Assembly: GCF_001641635.1 (NCBI RefSeq)
Contig: NZ_LUUB01000082.1
Location: 1-33,059, forward strand
From: Bradyrhizobium centrolobii
GTDB lineage: Bacteria; Pseudomonadota; Alphaproteobacteria; Rhizobiales; Xanthobacteraceae
Direction of reading: 5' to 3'
Length of the DNA stretch: 33,059 nucleotides
Shown here piece after piece: positions 24,064-32,061 of the stretch (the first letter of the stretch is position 1; the number at the start of each line of letters is the position of its first letter). The translations under genes and the position numbers were made by a program. The notes below the pieces were generated by a model. It made no database searches and had not been told where the DNA came from. It saw nothing but the letters and a program-made list of their open reading frames with translations.

Positions 24064-24846
24064 ATGGCGCAAGAAATCCAAGACGTGATCCAAAATCCCA
24101 TCATCCGCGTCCGCGACATCACCGTGCAGTTCGGCACGACCCGCGTGCTCGACGGCCTCAACCTCGACGTCAAGCGCGGCGAGATCCTCGGCTTCGTCGG
24201 CCCTTCGGGCGCGGGCAAGTCGGTGCTGACGCGAACCATCATCGGCCTCGTGCCGAAGGTCGCAGGCCACATCGAGGTGTTCGGCGTCGACCTTGATGCC
24301 TCCAATGGCGCGCAGCGTCGCGGCGTGGAGCGACGCTGGGGCGTGCTGTTTCAGCAGGGCGCGCTGTTCTCCTCGCTGACCGTCAGGCAGAACATCCAGT
24401 TTCCGATGCGCGAATATCTCAGGGTGTCGCAGCGGCTGATGGACGAGATCACCATGGCCAAGCTCGCCATGGTCGGCCTCAAGCCCGAGGTCGCCGAGCG
24501 CTTCCCGTCCGAACTCTCCGGCGGCATGATCAAGCGCGTGGCGCTGGCGCGCGCGCTTTCGCTTGATCCGGACCTTGTCTTCCTGGACGAGCCGACCTCG
24601 GGCCTCGATCCGATCGGCGCCGGCGATTTTGACGAGCTGGTCAGGACCCTTCAGCGTACTTTGGGCCTGACCGTTTTCATGGTAACGCACGACCTCGACA
24701 GCCTTTACACAGCTTGTGATCGCATCGCCGTTTTAGGGAACGGTAAGATCATTGCGGCAGGGTCGATCGCCGACATGCAGGCCTCGCAGCATCCCTGGCT
24801 GAGGCAGTATTTCCATGGCAAGCGCGCCCGCGCGGTCATGGGTTGA
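24064..24846 (+). CDS. mlaF: ABC transporter ATP-binding protein, MlaF type
   Basis: This is the 260-residue ATPase of the lipid transporter. It has Walker A GPSGAGKS (46-53), Q98 in the Q-loop (LFQQGALF), signature LSGGM (151-155), Walker B LVFLDEP (171-177), D-loop SGLDP and switch H209 (VTHD). FQQGALFSSLTVRQN is typical for MlaF. It starts at ATG 24064, two bases after the permease stop; an overlapping GTG at 24058 is less likely. It is followed 16 bp later by the MCE protein gene. Confidence 0.93.
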   Translation: MAQEIQDVIQNPIIRVRDITVQFGTTRVLDGLNLDVKRGEILGFVGPSGAGKSVLTRTIIGLVPKVAGHIEVFGVDLDASNGAQRRGVERRWGVLFQQGALFSSLTVRQNIQFPMREYLRVSQRLMDEITMAKLAMVGLKPEVAERFPSELSGGMIKRVALARALSLDPDLVFLDEPTSGLDPIGAGDFDELVRTLQRTLGLTVFMVTHDLDSLYTACDRIAVLGNGKIIAAGSIADMQASQHPWLRQYFHGKRARAVMG

Positions 24847-24862
24847 GTAGCCGGAGCACTTG

Positions 24863-25738
24863 ATGGAAACGCGGGCGAATTACGTACTGATCGGGTCGTT
24901 CACGCTGGCGGTCATCGCCGCCGCGATCGGCTTCGTGCTGTGGTTCCAGTCGCTGCACACCACCAAGCAGCGCAGCCCCCTGCGCGTCGTGTTCGAAGGC
25001 CCCGCAGCGGGCCTCCGCAACGGCGGCAGCGTCAATTTCAACGGTATCAGGGTGGGTGAAGTGGTCTCGGTGAAGCTCGACAACCCGCGGCGGGTTGTCG
25101 CACTCGCCATGGTCGAGAACAATGCCCCGATCCGCAAGGACACCCTGGTCGGTCTCGAATTCCAGGGCCTGACCGGCGTTGCTGCGATCTCGCTCAAGGG
25201 CGGCGAGGAGGCCGCGCCTGCGCCGCCGCTCGACGAGGACGGTATCCCGACGTTGACGGCCGATCCCAACAAGCTCCAGGACGTCACCGAGGCGATCCGC
25301 GGCACACTCCAGAACATCAACAAGCTCGTTGCCGATAACCAGGAGTCGGTGAAGAAGTCGCTGAAGAATCTGGAGACCTTCACCAACTCGCTCGCGCGCA
25401 ACTCCGAGCGGATCGATGCCGTCATGGCCAAGGTCGACGGCGTGATGCTCAAGGCCGACAACCTCATGCTCGGCCTCAACACGCTCGGCGGCGGCAAGGA
25501 CGGCGGCGAGTTGTTCCAGGCGGTGAAGTCGATCCGCGAGCTCGCCGATGACTTCGACAAGCGCTCCGGCGCGCTGATGGCCGACGGCCGCCGCACGCTC
25601 GGCGACATCAGCCGCGCCGTGAACAATTTCGACCGCAACCCGACCCGCGTGCTGTTCGGCGCCAGCAACAGCACGCAGGCAGCTCCGCCACCGGCCGAGC
25701 CGCCGAAGCCCGCTGCGAACGAGCGCAAGCGGCAGTAG
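24863..25738 (+). CDS. mlaD: MCE-domain lipid-binding protein, MlaD type
   Basis: This is the 291-residue periplasmic, membrane-anchored subunit of the transporter. There is one helix (about 5-26), then a single MCE domain (about 36-115, including GLRNGGSVNFNGIRVGEV and LVGLEFQGLTGVAAISLKGG). A long helical region (about 135-260) follows and may extend a hexameric tube. The C-terminus is Pro/Ala-rich. GGAG lies 7 bases before ATG 24863. MlaC and a PqiC-like auxiliary lipoprotein are not next to it; the next gene belongs to another system, so further parts of the pathway must lie elsewhere. Confidence 0.9.
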   Translation: METRANYVLIGSFTLAVIAAAIGFVLWFQSLHTTKQRSPLRVVFEGPAAGLRNGGSVNFNGIRVGEVVSVKLDNPRRVVALAMVENNAPIRKDTLVGLEFQGLTGVAAISLKGGEEAAPAPPLDEDGIPTLTADPNKLQDVTEAIRGTLQNINKLVADNQESVKKSLKNLETFTNSLARNSERIDAVMAKVDGVMLKADNLMLGLNTLGGGKDGGELFQAVKSIRELADDFDKRSGALMADGRRTLGDISRAVNNFDRNPTRVLFGASNSTQAAPPPAEPPKPAANERKRQ

Positions 25739-25835
25739 CGATCCCCATCCGTCCATTCGACCCGCGCGCGACAGGCATCAGTCTCGCGCGACGACCGCGT
25801 CGTGCGCACTGCTCAGGGGCGGAGGCGATACGAAA

Positions 25836-25867
25836 GTATGGGGGTCTGGCCGAGCCAAGGTAGGGGG
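25836..25867 (+). promoter_or_regulatory. Possible tandem regulator sites upstream of the DUF3311-permease operon
   Basis: GTATGGGGG (25836-25844) and GTAGGGGG (25860-25867) form an imperfect direct repeat about two helical turns apart, 85-115 bp before the DUF3311 start. This spacing would suit a response-regulator dimer. Similarity to any known site was not established. Confidence 0.25.
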
Positions 25868-25952
25868 AGGGGCGACCTTCGTTGTCAGCTATATCGCGCT
25901 CAAGTCGCGCTTCAAGCAAAGCGCGTCGAATTCACTCACAGGGGAGGAGAGC

Positions 25953-26129
25953 GTGATACGTCTGCTGCTGCTGTTGCCGTTCATCGGCCTGATGATCGTG
26001 CCGTTCTACAACATCCGGGAGCCCTATCTGTTCGGCTTCCCGTTCTTCTACTGGTACCAGCTCGCCTGGGTGCCGCTCACCTCGCTGCTCACCTACATCG
26101 TCTACAGGAGCGTGCGACGTGCTGACTAA
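25953..26129 (+). CDS. DUF3311 small membrane protein
   Basis: The product has 58 residues from GTG 25953, with a very strong Shine-Dalgarno (AGGGGAGGAG) 3 to 4 bases upstream. Two hydrophobic helices flank a short loop (LLLLLPFIGLMIVPFYN ... FYWYQLAWVPLTSLLTYIVYR) and the tail is basic. It matches the DUF3311 family, which is regularly encoded just before an SSS-family permease. The stop TAA (26127-26129) overlaps the GTG start of the permease at 26119, so the two are translationally coupled. By analogy with other small subunits of SSS carriers (for example YhdT with PanF), it is probably an accessory subunit; this is inference. Confidence 0.88.
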   Translation: MIRLLLLLPFIGLMIVPFYNIREPYLFGFPFFYWYQLAWVPLTSLLTYIVYRSVRRAD

Positions 26130-27609
26130 TGTCGATAGCGCGGCGTTCGCCGTATTTCTCGCACTGTTCATCCTCGTCACCGGCATGGGCTTCGTCGCCT
26201 CGCGCTGGCGCAAGCCGGAGACGCTCGCCCATCTCGACGAATGGGGCCTCGGTGGCCGCAAGTTCGGGACCTGGATCACCTGGTTCCTGGTCGGCGGCGA
26301 CTTCTACACCGCCTACACCGTGATCGCCGTTCCCGCATTGGTCTATGCAGTCGGCGCCTACGGATTCTTCGCGCTTCCCTACACCATCATCGTCTATCCC
26401 TTCGTGTTCGCGGTGATGCCGGTGTTGTGGAAGGTCGCCAAGGAACGCGGCTACGTCACCGCGGGCGACGTGGTGCGCGGCGCTTACGGATCGCGCGGGC
26501 TTGAGCTTGCCGTGGCGGCGACCGGCGTGCTGGCGACGATGCCCTACATCGCGCTCCAGCTGATCGGCATGGAGGTGGCGATCAAGGCGCTCGGGCTCAG
26601 CGGCGAGGTGCCGCTCGTTCTCGCCTTCCTGGTGCTGGCGGTCTACACCTATTCGTCCGGCCTGCGTGCACCGGCGTTGATCGCCTTCGTCAAGGACATC
26701 ATGATCTACATCGTGGTGATCGCAGCGATTGCGATCGTGCCGTCGAAGCTCGGCGGCTACGGAGCGGTCTTCAGCGCGGCGGATGCGGCATTCGCAGCGA
26801 AAGGCTCGGGCGGCGTCCTGCTGTCGCCGGCGCAGATCGTGCCCTATGCCTCGCTGGCACTGGGCTCGGCGCTCGCCGCCTTCATGTACCCGCACACGCT
26901 GACCGGCATCTTCGCGGCTTCGGGCGGCAACACCATTCGCAAGAATGCGATGCTGCTTCCGGCCTACACGCTGCTGCTCGGCCTGCTGGCGCTGCTGGGT
27001 TATATGGGCCATGCGGCGGGGTTGAAGCTCGCGAGCAACAACGACGTCGTGCCGGAGCTGTTCAAGACGCTGTTCCCGAGCTGGTTCGCGGGCTTTGCCT
27101 TCGCCGCCATCGCGATCGGCGCGCTCGTGCCGGCAGCCGTCATGAGCATCGGCGCGGCCAATCTGTTCACCCGCAACTTCTGGAAGGTGTGGGTCGATCC
27201 GAAGGTGACGCCGGCAGGCGAGGCGAAGGTCGCCAAGATCACTTCCATGCTGGTGAAGGTCGGCGCGCTGCTCGCCATCCTGCTGATGCCGACGCAGTTC
27301 GCGCTCGACCTGCAACTGCTCGGCGGCCTCTGGATCCTGCAGACGCTGCCGGCGCTGGTGTTCGGCCTCTATCTGAACTGGTTCTCGAGCACGGCGCTCC
27401 TCGCCGGCTGGGCCGTCGGCCTTGCAGGCGGATCGTGGCTCGCCTGGTCGGACGGGCTCAAGCCGCTGCACGGCATCGACTTCGGTGCCGGCACGGTTGC
27501 GGTCTACACCGGGGTGCTGGCGCTCGCGCTCAACATCGTGGTTGCCGTCGTGGTCAACCTCGTCCTCAAGGGCCTGCCGCAGGCCCGGCTGTCTCGCGAG
27601 GCGGCCTGA
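26119..27609 (+). CDS. mctP: Sodium:solute symporter, monocarboxylate permease (MctP) type
   Basis: This is a 496-residue inner-membrane carrier with about 13 helices of the SSS family. Characteristic text includes FVASRWRKPETLAHLDEWGLGGRKFG near the start, WFLVGGDFYTAYTVIAVPALVYA (sodium site region), MYPHTLTGIFAASGG and AIGALVPAAVMSIGAANLFTRN. The best-studied relative is rhizobial MctP, which takes up lactate, pyruvate, acetate-like acids and alanine and depends on the MctS/MctR two-component system. A matching sensor and regulator lie just downstream here, supporting the name. The GTG start overlaps the DUF3311 gene by 11 bp. A 13-bp hairpin follows the stop. Confidence 0.85.
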   Translation: MLTNVDSAAFAVFLALFILVTGMGFVASRWRKPETLAHLDEWGLGGRKFGTWITWFLVGGDFYTAYTVIAVPALVYAVGAYGFFALPYTIIVYPFVFAVMPVLWKVAKERGYVTAGDVVRGAYGSRGLELAVAATGVLATMPYIALQLIGMEVAIKALGLSGEVPLVLAFLVLAVYTYSSGLRAPALIAFVKDIMIYIVVIAAIAIVPSKLGGYGAVFSAADAAFAAKGSGGVLLSPAQIVPYASLALGSALAAFMYPHTLTGIFAASGGNTIRKNAMLLPAYTLLLGLLALLGYMGHAAGLKLASNNDVVPELFKTLFPSWFAGFAFAAIAIGALVPAAVMSIGAANLFTRNFWKVWVDPKVTPAGEAKVAKITSMLVKVGALLAILLMPTQFALDLQLLGGLWILQTLPALVFGLYLNWFSSTALLAGWAVGLAGGSWLAWSDGLKPLHGIDFGAGTVAVYTGVLALALNIVVAVVVNLVLKGLPQARLSREAA

Positions 27610-27620
27610 GGACAAATTCC

Positions 27621-27650
27621 GACCGGCGGCCGGCCATCCGGCCGCCGGTC
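27621..27650 (+). terminator. Perfect 13-bp hairpin after the permease gene
   Basis: GACCGGCGGCCGG (27621-27633) pairs perfectly with 27638-27650 across a CCAT loop, 12 bases after the permease stop. No U-run follows at once (CTGACCCGATTTAT). It may end transcription partly, separating permease from kinase expression, or protect the upstream mRNA. Confidence 0.55.
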
Positions 27651-27787
27651 CTGACCCGATTTATCTTGGTGCCTGGTCCGTATTCTCCGAGCTGAAATAG
27701 CCTTCCATGCGATTGAAAACGCTCTAGTATCCGCCCGCGTTCCGGGCCCGCCTGTGGGTGGGCGGATCGGTCTCGAGTGAGGATGTC

Positions 27788-30700
27788 TTGCAGGCGTGGT
27801 TCGTTCTCGCGGTCGCAGCCGGCTATGTGACCACGCTGTTCCTGATTGCCTGGTGGGGCGATCGGCGGAGCGTGGACGGGCCGCTGGTTTCGCCAAGATC
27901 CTGGGCCGCCGCGATCAGCTATTGCCTGACGCTTGCGGTCTACAACACCTCGTGGAGCTTCTACGGGTCGGTCGGTCGTGCTGCGACGTCCGGACTGGAT
28001 TTCGCCACGATCTATATCGGCCCGACGCTGGTGCTGCTGTTCGGCCAGACGCTCCTGTCCAAGGTGATCGCGATCGCCAAGGCCCAGAACGTCACTTCGA
28101 TCGCGGACTTCATCGCCGCGCGCTACGGCAAGAGCCAGGTGCTTGCGGCCTTCGTGACGCTCGCGTCCCTGCTGGGCGTACTTCCCTATATCGCGCTTCA
28201 GCTCAAGGCCGTCGGCAAGAGCTTTGACTATCTGATCCTGCAGCCGGAGCGGGCGGGCGGCGAGGCGTTGCGGTTCTGGCAGGACTCCGCATTCGGCGTC
28301 GCCGCATCGATGGCGCTGTTCGCGATCGTGTTCGGCGTCCGGCATGTCCACGCCAGCGAGCACCATCGCGGGCTCATGCTCGCCATCGCCTTCGAGAGCG
28401 TCGTCAAACTGGTTACGTTCCTGATCGTCGCGCTGTTCGTGCTGTTCGGCCTCTCCGGAGGGCCGGCCGGCCTGCTGTCGCAGTTTCAGTCGGAGCCGCA
28501 GCTTGCAGGGATATTGACCTTCGATCCCATGCAGCCGGTATGGCCCTCGACGATCATCATCTCGGCGATCGCCTTCCTGTGCTTGCCGCAGGCATTTCAT
28601 GTCGCGGTCGTCGAGAACGAGGCGCCGAGCCATACGCGCACGGCGGCGTGGCTCTACCCGACCTATCTTGCGCTCTTCAGCCTGCTGATCCTGCCGATCG
28701 CTGCGACCGGGCTCGGCAGGTTCGGCGCGATGATGGACCCCGACACCTACGTCATCTCGCTGCCGATCGCGGCGGACGCGAGCACCGTCAGCCTGATCGC
28801 CTTCCTGGGTGGGCTGTCGGCCGCAACCGGCATGGTGATCATGACCTCCGTCGCGCTGAGCACTATGCTCTGCAACGACGTCATCATGCCGCTGCTGCTG
28901 CGCTCGCGCTTCTTCGGCCTGCGCGCGCAGAGCCGGCCGGTAACCTCGGTGCTGGTGGCGGTGCGCAGGCTGTCGATACTCGGCATCCTGCTGCTCGCCT
29001 ATCTGATGCACCGCCTGGTCAACCAGTCTTATCCGCTCACCGTGATCGGTCTCCTGTCGTTCGTCGCGGTCGCGCAGTTCGGACCGGCGTTCGTCGGAGG
29101 CCTGTTCTGGCCGCGTGCCAACAAGACCGGCGCGTCGATCGGGATCGCGGTCGGATTCTGCATCTGGGCCTATACGTTGCTGCTGCCCTCGGCCGCGCCG
29201 CTCTGGCCCGCGATCGAGGAGATCGTTCGCCAGGGCCCGTGGCAGCTTGCCTGGCTCAGGCCAAATGCGCTGTTCGGCCTCGAAGGGGTCGATCCGATCT
29301 CGCATGCCACGCTCTGGAGCCTTGGCGCCAACCTCGTCTGCTTCCTCATGTTCTCAGCGTTCGGACGGCAATCGACCGTCGAACGCAACCAGGCCGCGGC
29401 GTTTGCCGATGGTGTCGTCCGCGAGTCGATCCCAAAGCTGTCCTCGCGCGTGGTGGTTCGTCTCGACGATCTCCGCGCGCTGACGCTGCGCTTTGTCGGC
29501 GTGGAGCGCGGCGCGACTGCCTTCGACGGCTATCTCGCGGCTCGCATGTCGGGTGCCGGGCCACGCCTCGATCCGTCGGGGCTCGTCGATCTCGACTCGA
29601 TCCGGTTCACCGAGAACCTGCTTGCTGGCGCAATCGGTGCGGCATCGGCGCGCGTGGTGATCGCGGCTTCGCTGGAGGGACACTCGCTGTCGCGCCGGGC
29701 AGCGATGGCAATGCTGGATGCGGCCTCGGAAGCTCTGCGCTTCAACCGCAGCCTCTTGCAGAGCACGCTCGAGAGCGTGCCGCAGGGGATCTGCGCGTTC
29801 GACGCCGATTTCAACATCACGGCTTGGAACGGCCGTTTCATCGCACTGTTGGACCTGCCGCCGGATTTCGTGCGTGTCGGCCTTCCGCTGGCGGACCTCA
29901 TCGCCTTCAATGTCGAGCGCGGCGAATATGCCGCGTCCGAATTCGCCGCGCTCCTGGTCAATCGTGACGTCGCCACGCAGAGCTGGCCTTATCTGTACGA
30001 GCGCAAGCGGCCGGACGGCACGGTGCTCGAGATCGTCTACGATCGCATTGCCGAGGGCGGCTATGTCTCGACCTATACCGACGTGACCGAGCGTCACCGC
30101 GCCGCGGAAGCCTTGCGGCGCGCCAACGAGGATCTCGAGCTGCGTGTCCGCGAGCGGACCGAGGCGCTCGAGCAGGCGAAGGCGGAGGCCGAGCAGGCCA
30201 ATCTCGGCAAGTCCCGCTTCCTGGCAGCGGCCAGCCACGACCTGCTGCAACCGCTGAACGCGGCGCGTCTATTCCTGTCCGCGCTCGACGAGAATCTGCA
30301 GGCCTCCTCGCAAGCGGGCGGTGCCGACAAGGAGCGCACCCTGGCGAGCAGCGCGATCACGGCGCTACGCTCGACCGAGCATGTGCTCGATCGGCTGCTC
30401 GACATCTCCTCCTACGATGCCGGCGCCGTTCGCGCCGAGCCGTTCGAATTTCCGATCGCGGACCTTCTCGTGCAGTTGAATGTGGAATTCTCGGCGATGG
30501 CGCGCGAACGTGGGCTCGTCCTCCGCGTGGTCGATTGCGGAGTCACGGTGCGCAGCGATCCGCATTTCCTGCGACGGATCTTGCAGAACCTGCTGTCGAA
30601 TGCGCTGCGCTATACACCCAAGGGCCGCATCCTGCTCGGTTGCCGGCGGCGTGGCGGCAATCTGCGCATCGAGGTCTGGGATACCGGCGTCGGGATCGCC

Positions 30701-31339
30701 GTGGAGGACCAGAAGCGGATCTTCGAGGAGTTCCGACGTCTCGCGCCCAGATCGGAGAAGGGGTTGGGCCTTGGGCTGGCCATCGTCGATCGTGTTTCCC
30801 GGCTTCTGGGCCATGCTGTCGATGTCCGTTCGCGCCCAGGACATGGTTCGTGCTTCGCCGTCTCGGTGCCGCGTGTGCGCGGACCGGGAACTTCGCTTCG
30901 GCGCAAGCCGGCGACCGTGACGCCGGCGCTGGCGGAACGGCCGCTGACGATCCTGTGTCTCGATAATGATGCGACGATCCTCGATGGCCTGACGGCACTG
31001 CTCGGCGGCTGGGGGCATCGTGTGCTGGCAGCAGCGGATGCCGCCGAGGCGATGGCCATCGCCGCAGCCAGCCCGCCGGATGTCGTGCTGCTCGATTATC
31101 ATCTCGATGGGGAGCGCAGTGGCTTGGACTTTCTCGACGATCTGCGGCAGAAGTCGGCTCGCGAGGTCCGCGCACTCGTCGTCACCGCCGATCGCAGCGA
31201 GGCGGTGCGCAAGGAGGCGCGGGCGCGCGGCTGCGAGATCCTGTCGAAGCCGGTCAAGCCGGCGGCGCTGCGGCGCTTCCTCGGCGGCGAAGCCTTGAGC
31301 CGGCAGTTCGGGACGAAACAGGGGGCCCCTTCGGCGTAA
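27788..31339 (+). CDS. Hybrid histidine kinase with N-terminal SSS transporter domain (CrbS/MctS type)
   Basis: This is a membrane sensor of 1183 residues from TTG 27788, which has GAGGA just upstream; GTG 27758 would add ten. Domains in order are: an SSS sodium-symporter domain of about 13 helices (1-520); a STAC linker (about 530-650, FTENLLAGAIGAASARVVIA); a PAS domain (about 655-765, GICAFDADFNITAWNGRF); a coiled coil; a DHp helix with phospho-acceptor H817 (AAASHDLLQPLNAAR); an ATPase domain (N-box LSNALRYTP, DTGVGI, GLGLGLAIV); and a receiver with D1103 (VVLLDYHLDG). This order is that of CrbS/MctS kinases, which respond to acetate or other monocarboxylates. The regulator gene starts 2 bp after its stop. 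Input is probably substrate binding or flux through the SSS domain; the true ligand is not readable. Confidence 0.9.
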   Translation: MQAWFVLAVAAGYVTTLFLIAWWGDRRSVDGPLVSPRSWAAAISYCLTLAVYNTSWSFYGSVGRAATSGLDFATIYIGPTLVLLFGQTLLSKVIAIAKAQNVTSIADFIAARYGKSQVLAAFVTLASLLGVLPYIALQLKAVGKSFDYLILQPERAGGEALRFWQDSAFGVAASMALFAIVFGVRHVHASEHHRGLMLAIAFESVVKLVTFLIVALFVLFGLSGGPAGLLSQFQSEPQLAGILTFDPMQPVWPSTIIISAIAFLCLPQAFHVAVVENEAPSHTRTAAWLYPTYLALFSLLILPIAATGLGRFGAMMDPDTYVISLPIAADASTVSLIAFLGGLSAATGMVIMTSVALSTMLCNDVIMPLLLRSRFFGLRAQSRPVTSVLVAVRRLSILGILLLAYLMHRLVNQSYPLTVIGLLSFVAVAQFGPAFVGGLFWPRANKTGASIGIAVGFCIWAYTLLLPSAAPLWPAIEEIVRQGPWQLAWLRPNALFGLEGVDPISHATLWSLGANLVCFLMFSAFGRQSTVERNQAAAFADGVVRESIPKLSSRVVVRLDDLRALTLRFVGVERGATAFDGYLAARMSGAGPRLDPSGLVDLDSIRFTENLLAGAIGAASARVVIAASLEGHSLSRRAAMAMLDAASEALRFNRSLLQSTLESVPQGICAFDADFNITAWNGRFIALLDLPPDFVRVGLPLADLIAFNVERGEYAASEFAALLVNRDVATQSWPYLYERKRPDGTVLEIVYDRIAEGGYVSTYTDVTERHRAAEALRRANEDLELRVRERTEALEQAKAEAEQANLGKSRFLAAASHDLLQPLNAARLFLSALDENLQASSQAGGADKERTLASSAITALRSTEHVLDRLLDISSYDAGAVRAEPFEFPIADLLVQLNVEFSAMARERGLVLRVVDCGVTVRSDPHFLRRILQNLLSNALRYTPKGRILLGCRRRGGNLRIEVWDTGVGIAVEDQKRIFEEFRRLAPRSEKGLGLGLAIVDRVSRLLGHAVDVRSRPGHGSCFAVSVPRVRGPGTSLRRKPATVTPALAERPLTILCLDNDATILDGLTALLGGWGHRVLAAADAAEAMAIAAASPPDVVLLDYHLDGERSGLDFLDDLRQKSAREVRALVVTADRSEAVRKEARARGCEILSKPVKPAALRRFLGGEALSRQFGTKQGAPSA

Positions 31340-31341
31340 CC

Positions 31342-31989
31342 ATGCGCATCCTAATCGGCGACGATCATCCGCTGGTGCAGGCCGCGTTGCGCAGCGCGCT
31401 CTCGACCGTGTTGCCCGATCTCGACATCATCGCCTGCCAGTCGCTCGACGAGGCGCTTGACGTGCTGTCGGCCCAATCCGACGAGATCGACCTGATCCTG
31501 TGGGACCTGACGATGCCTGGCATCCAGGGATTTGCCGCGCTGTTCATTCTGTCGGCGCAGTTCCCGACGGTGCCGGTCGCGATCATCTCGGCGCGGCAGG
31601 ACACCGCCACGATCCGCCGCGCCATTGCCTATGGCGCGTCCGGCTACATCCCGAAATCGCTCAGCCTGCCCGAGATGGCTGACGCCATCACGAAGATCCT
31701 CGCAGGTGAAATCTGGATGCCGCCCAATGTCGGCGGTCGCGGCTCGATCCAGAGCGCCGATGTCGAGCTCGCGGCGCGAATGGCCTCGCTGTCGGCGCAG
31801 CAGCTTCGCATTCTCGCGATGATCGTCGAGGGCAAGCTCAACAAGCAGATCGCAGGCGAACTCGACATTGCCGAGCAGACCGTGAAGGGCCATGTCTCGA
31901 CGATCCTGCGCAAGCTCGGCGTCGGCTCGCGCACCCAGGCCGCCGTCCTCGCCGAGCGGCTGTCGTTCGGCCAACCCGGCGGGACCTGA
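31342..31989 (+). CDS. LuxR-family response regulator (CrbR/MctR type)
   Basis: This is a 215-residue transcription factor. The receiver domain (1-120) has the acidic pair D7/D8, phospho-acceptor D55 (LILWDLTMPG), S/T switch S83 (IISA) and K105 (YIPKS). The LuxR/NarL helix-turn-helix (149-205) has LSAQQLRILAMIVEGKLNKQIAGELDI and EQTVKGHVSTILRKLGV. It begins 2 bp after the kinase stop, so it is co-expressed and is the obvious partner. By analogy with CrbR and MctR it should activate the DUF3311/permease operon and perhaps acetyl-CoA synthetase genes elsewhere. Phosphotransfer could be direct from the kinase His, because the kinase also carries its own receiver. Confidence 0.92.
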   Translation: MRILIGDDHPLVQAALRSALSTVLPDLDIIACQSLDEALDVLSAQSDEIDLILWDLTMPGIQGFAALFILSAQFPTVPVAIISARQDTATIRRAIAYGASGYIPKSLSLPEMADAITKILAGEIWMPPNVGGRGSIQSADVELAARMASLSAQQLRILAMIVEGKLNKQIAGELDIAEQTVKGHVSTILRKLGVGSRTQAAVLAERLSFGQPGGT

Positions 31990-32003
31990 GCCTTCGAGAT
32001 CCA

Positions 32004-32033
32004 AACGAAAACGGAGGCCGCGAGGCCTCCGTT
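32004..32033 (-). terminator. Convergent terminator hairpin with T-run on the minus strand
   Basis: A perfect 10-bp stem, AACGGAGGCC (32010-32019) with GGCCTCCGTT (32024-32033), has a GCGA tetraloop. On the minus strand it is followed by TTTTCGTTT, an excellent terminator for the coiled-coil protein gene. On the plus strand it sits 20 bases after the response-regulator stop and may also end that transcript. Confidence 0.8.
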
Positions 32034-32061
32034 GTAATTGCGCTATTCACAAGCCTGCCGG

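Noticed and set aside
27713..27730. TTGAAA and TAGTAT before the kinase gene as a promoter
   Set aside because: The spacing is only 6 bases, so the pair cannot serve as -35 and -10 boxes.
26089..29305. Long minus-strand frames opposite the permease and the kinase
   Set aside because: They are Arg/His/Gln-rich shadows with no motifs; the plus strand encodes well-conserved SSS proteins.
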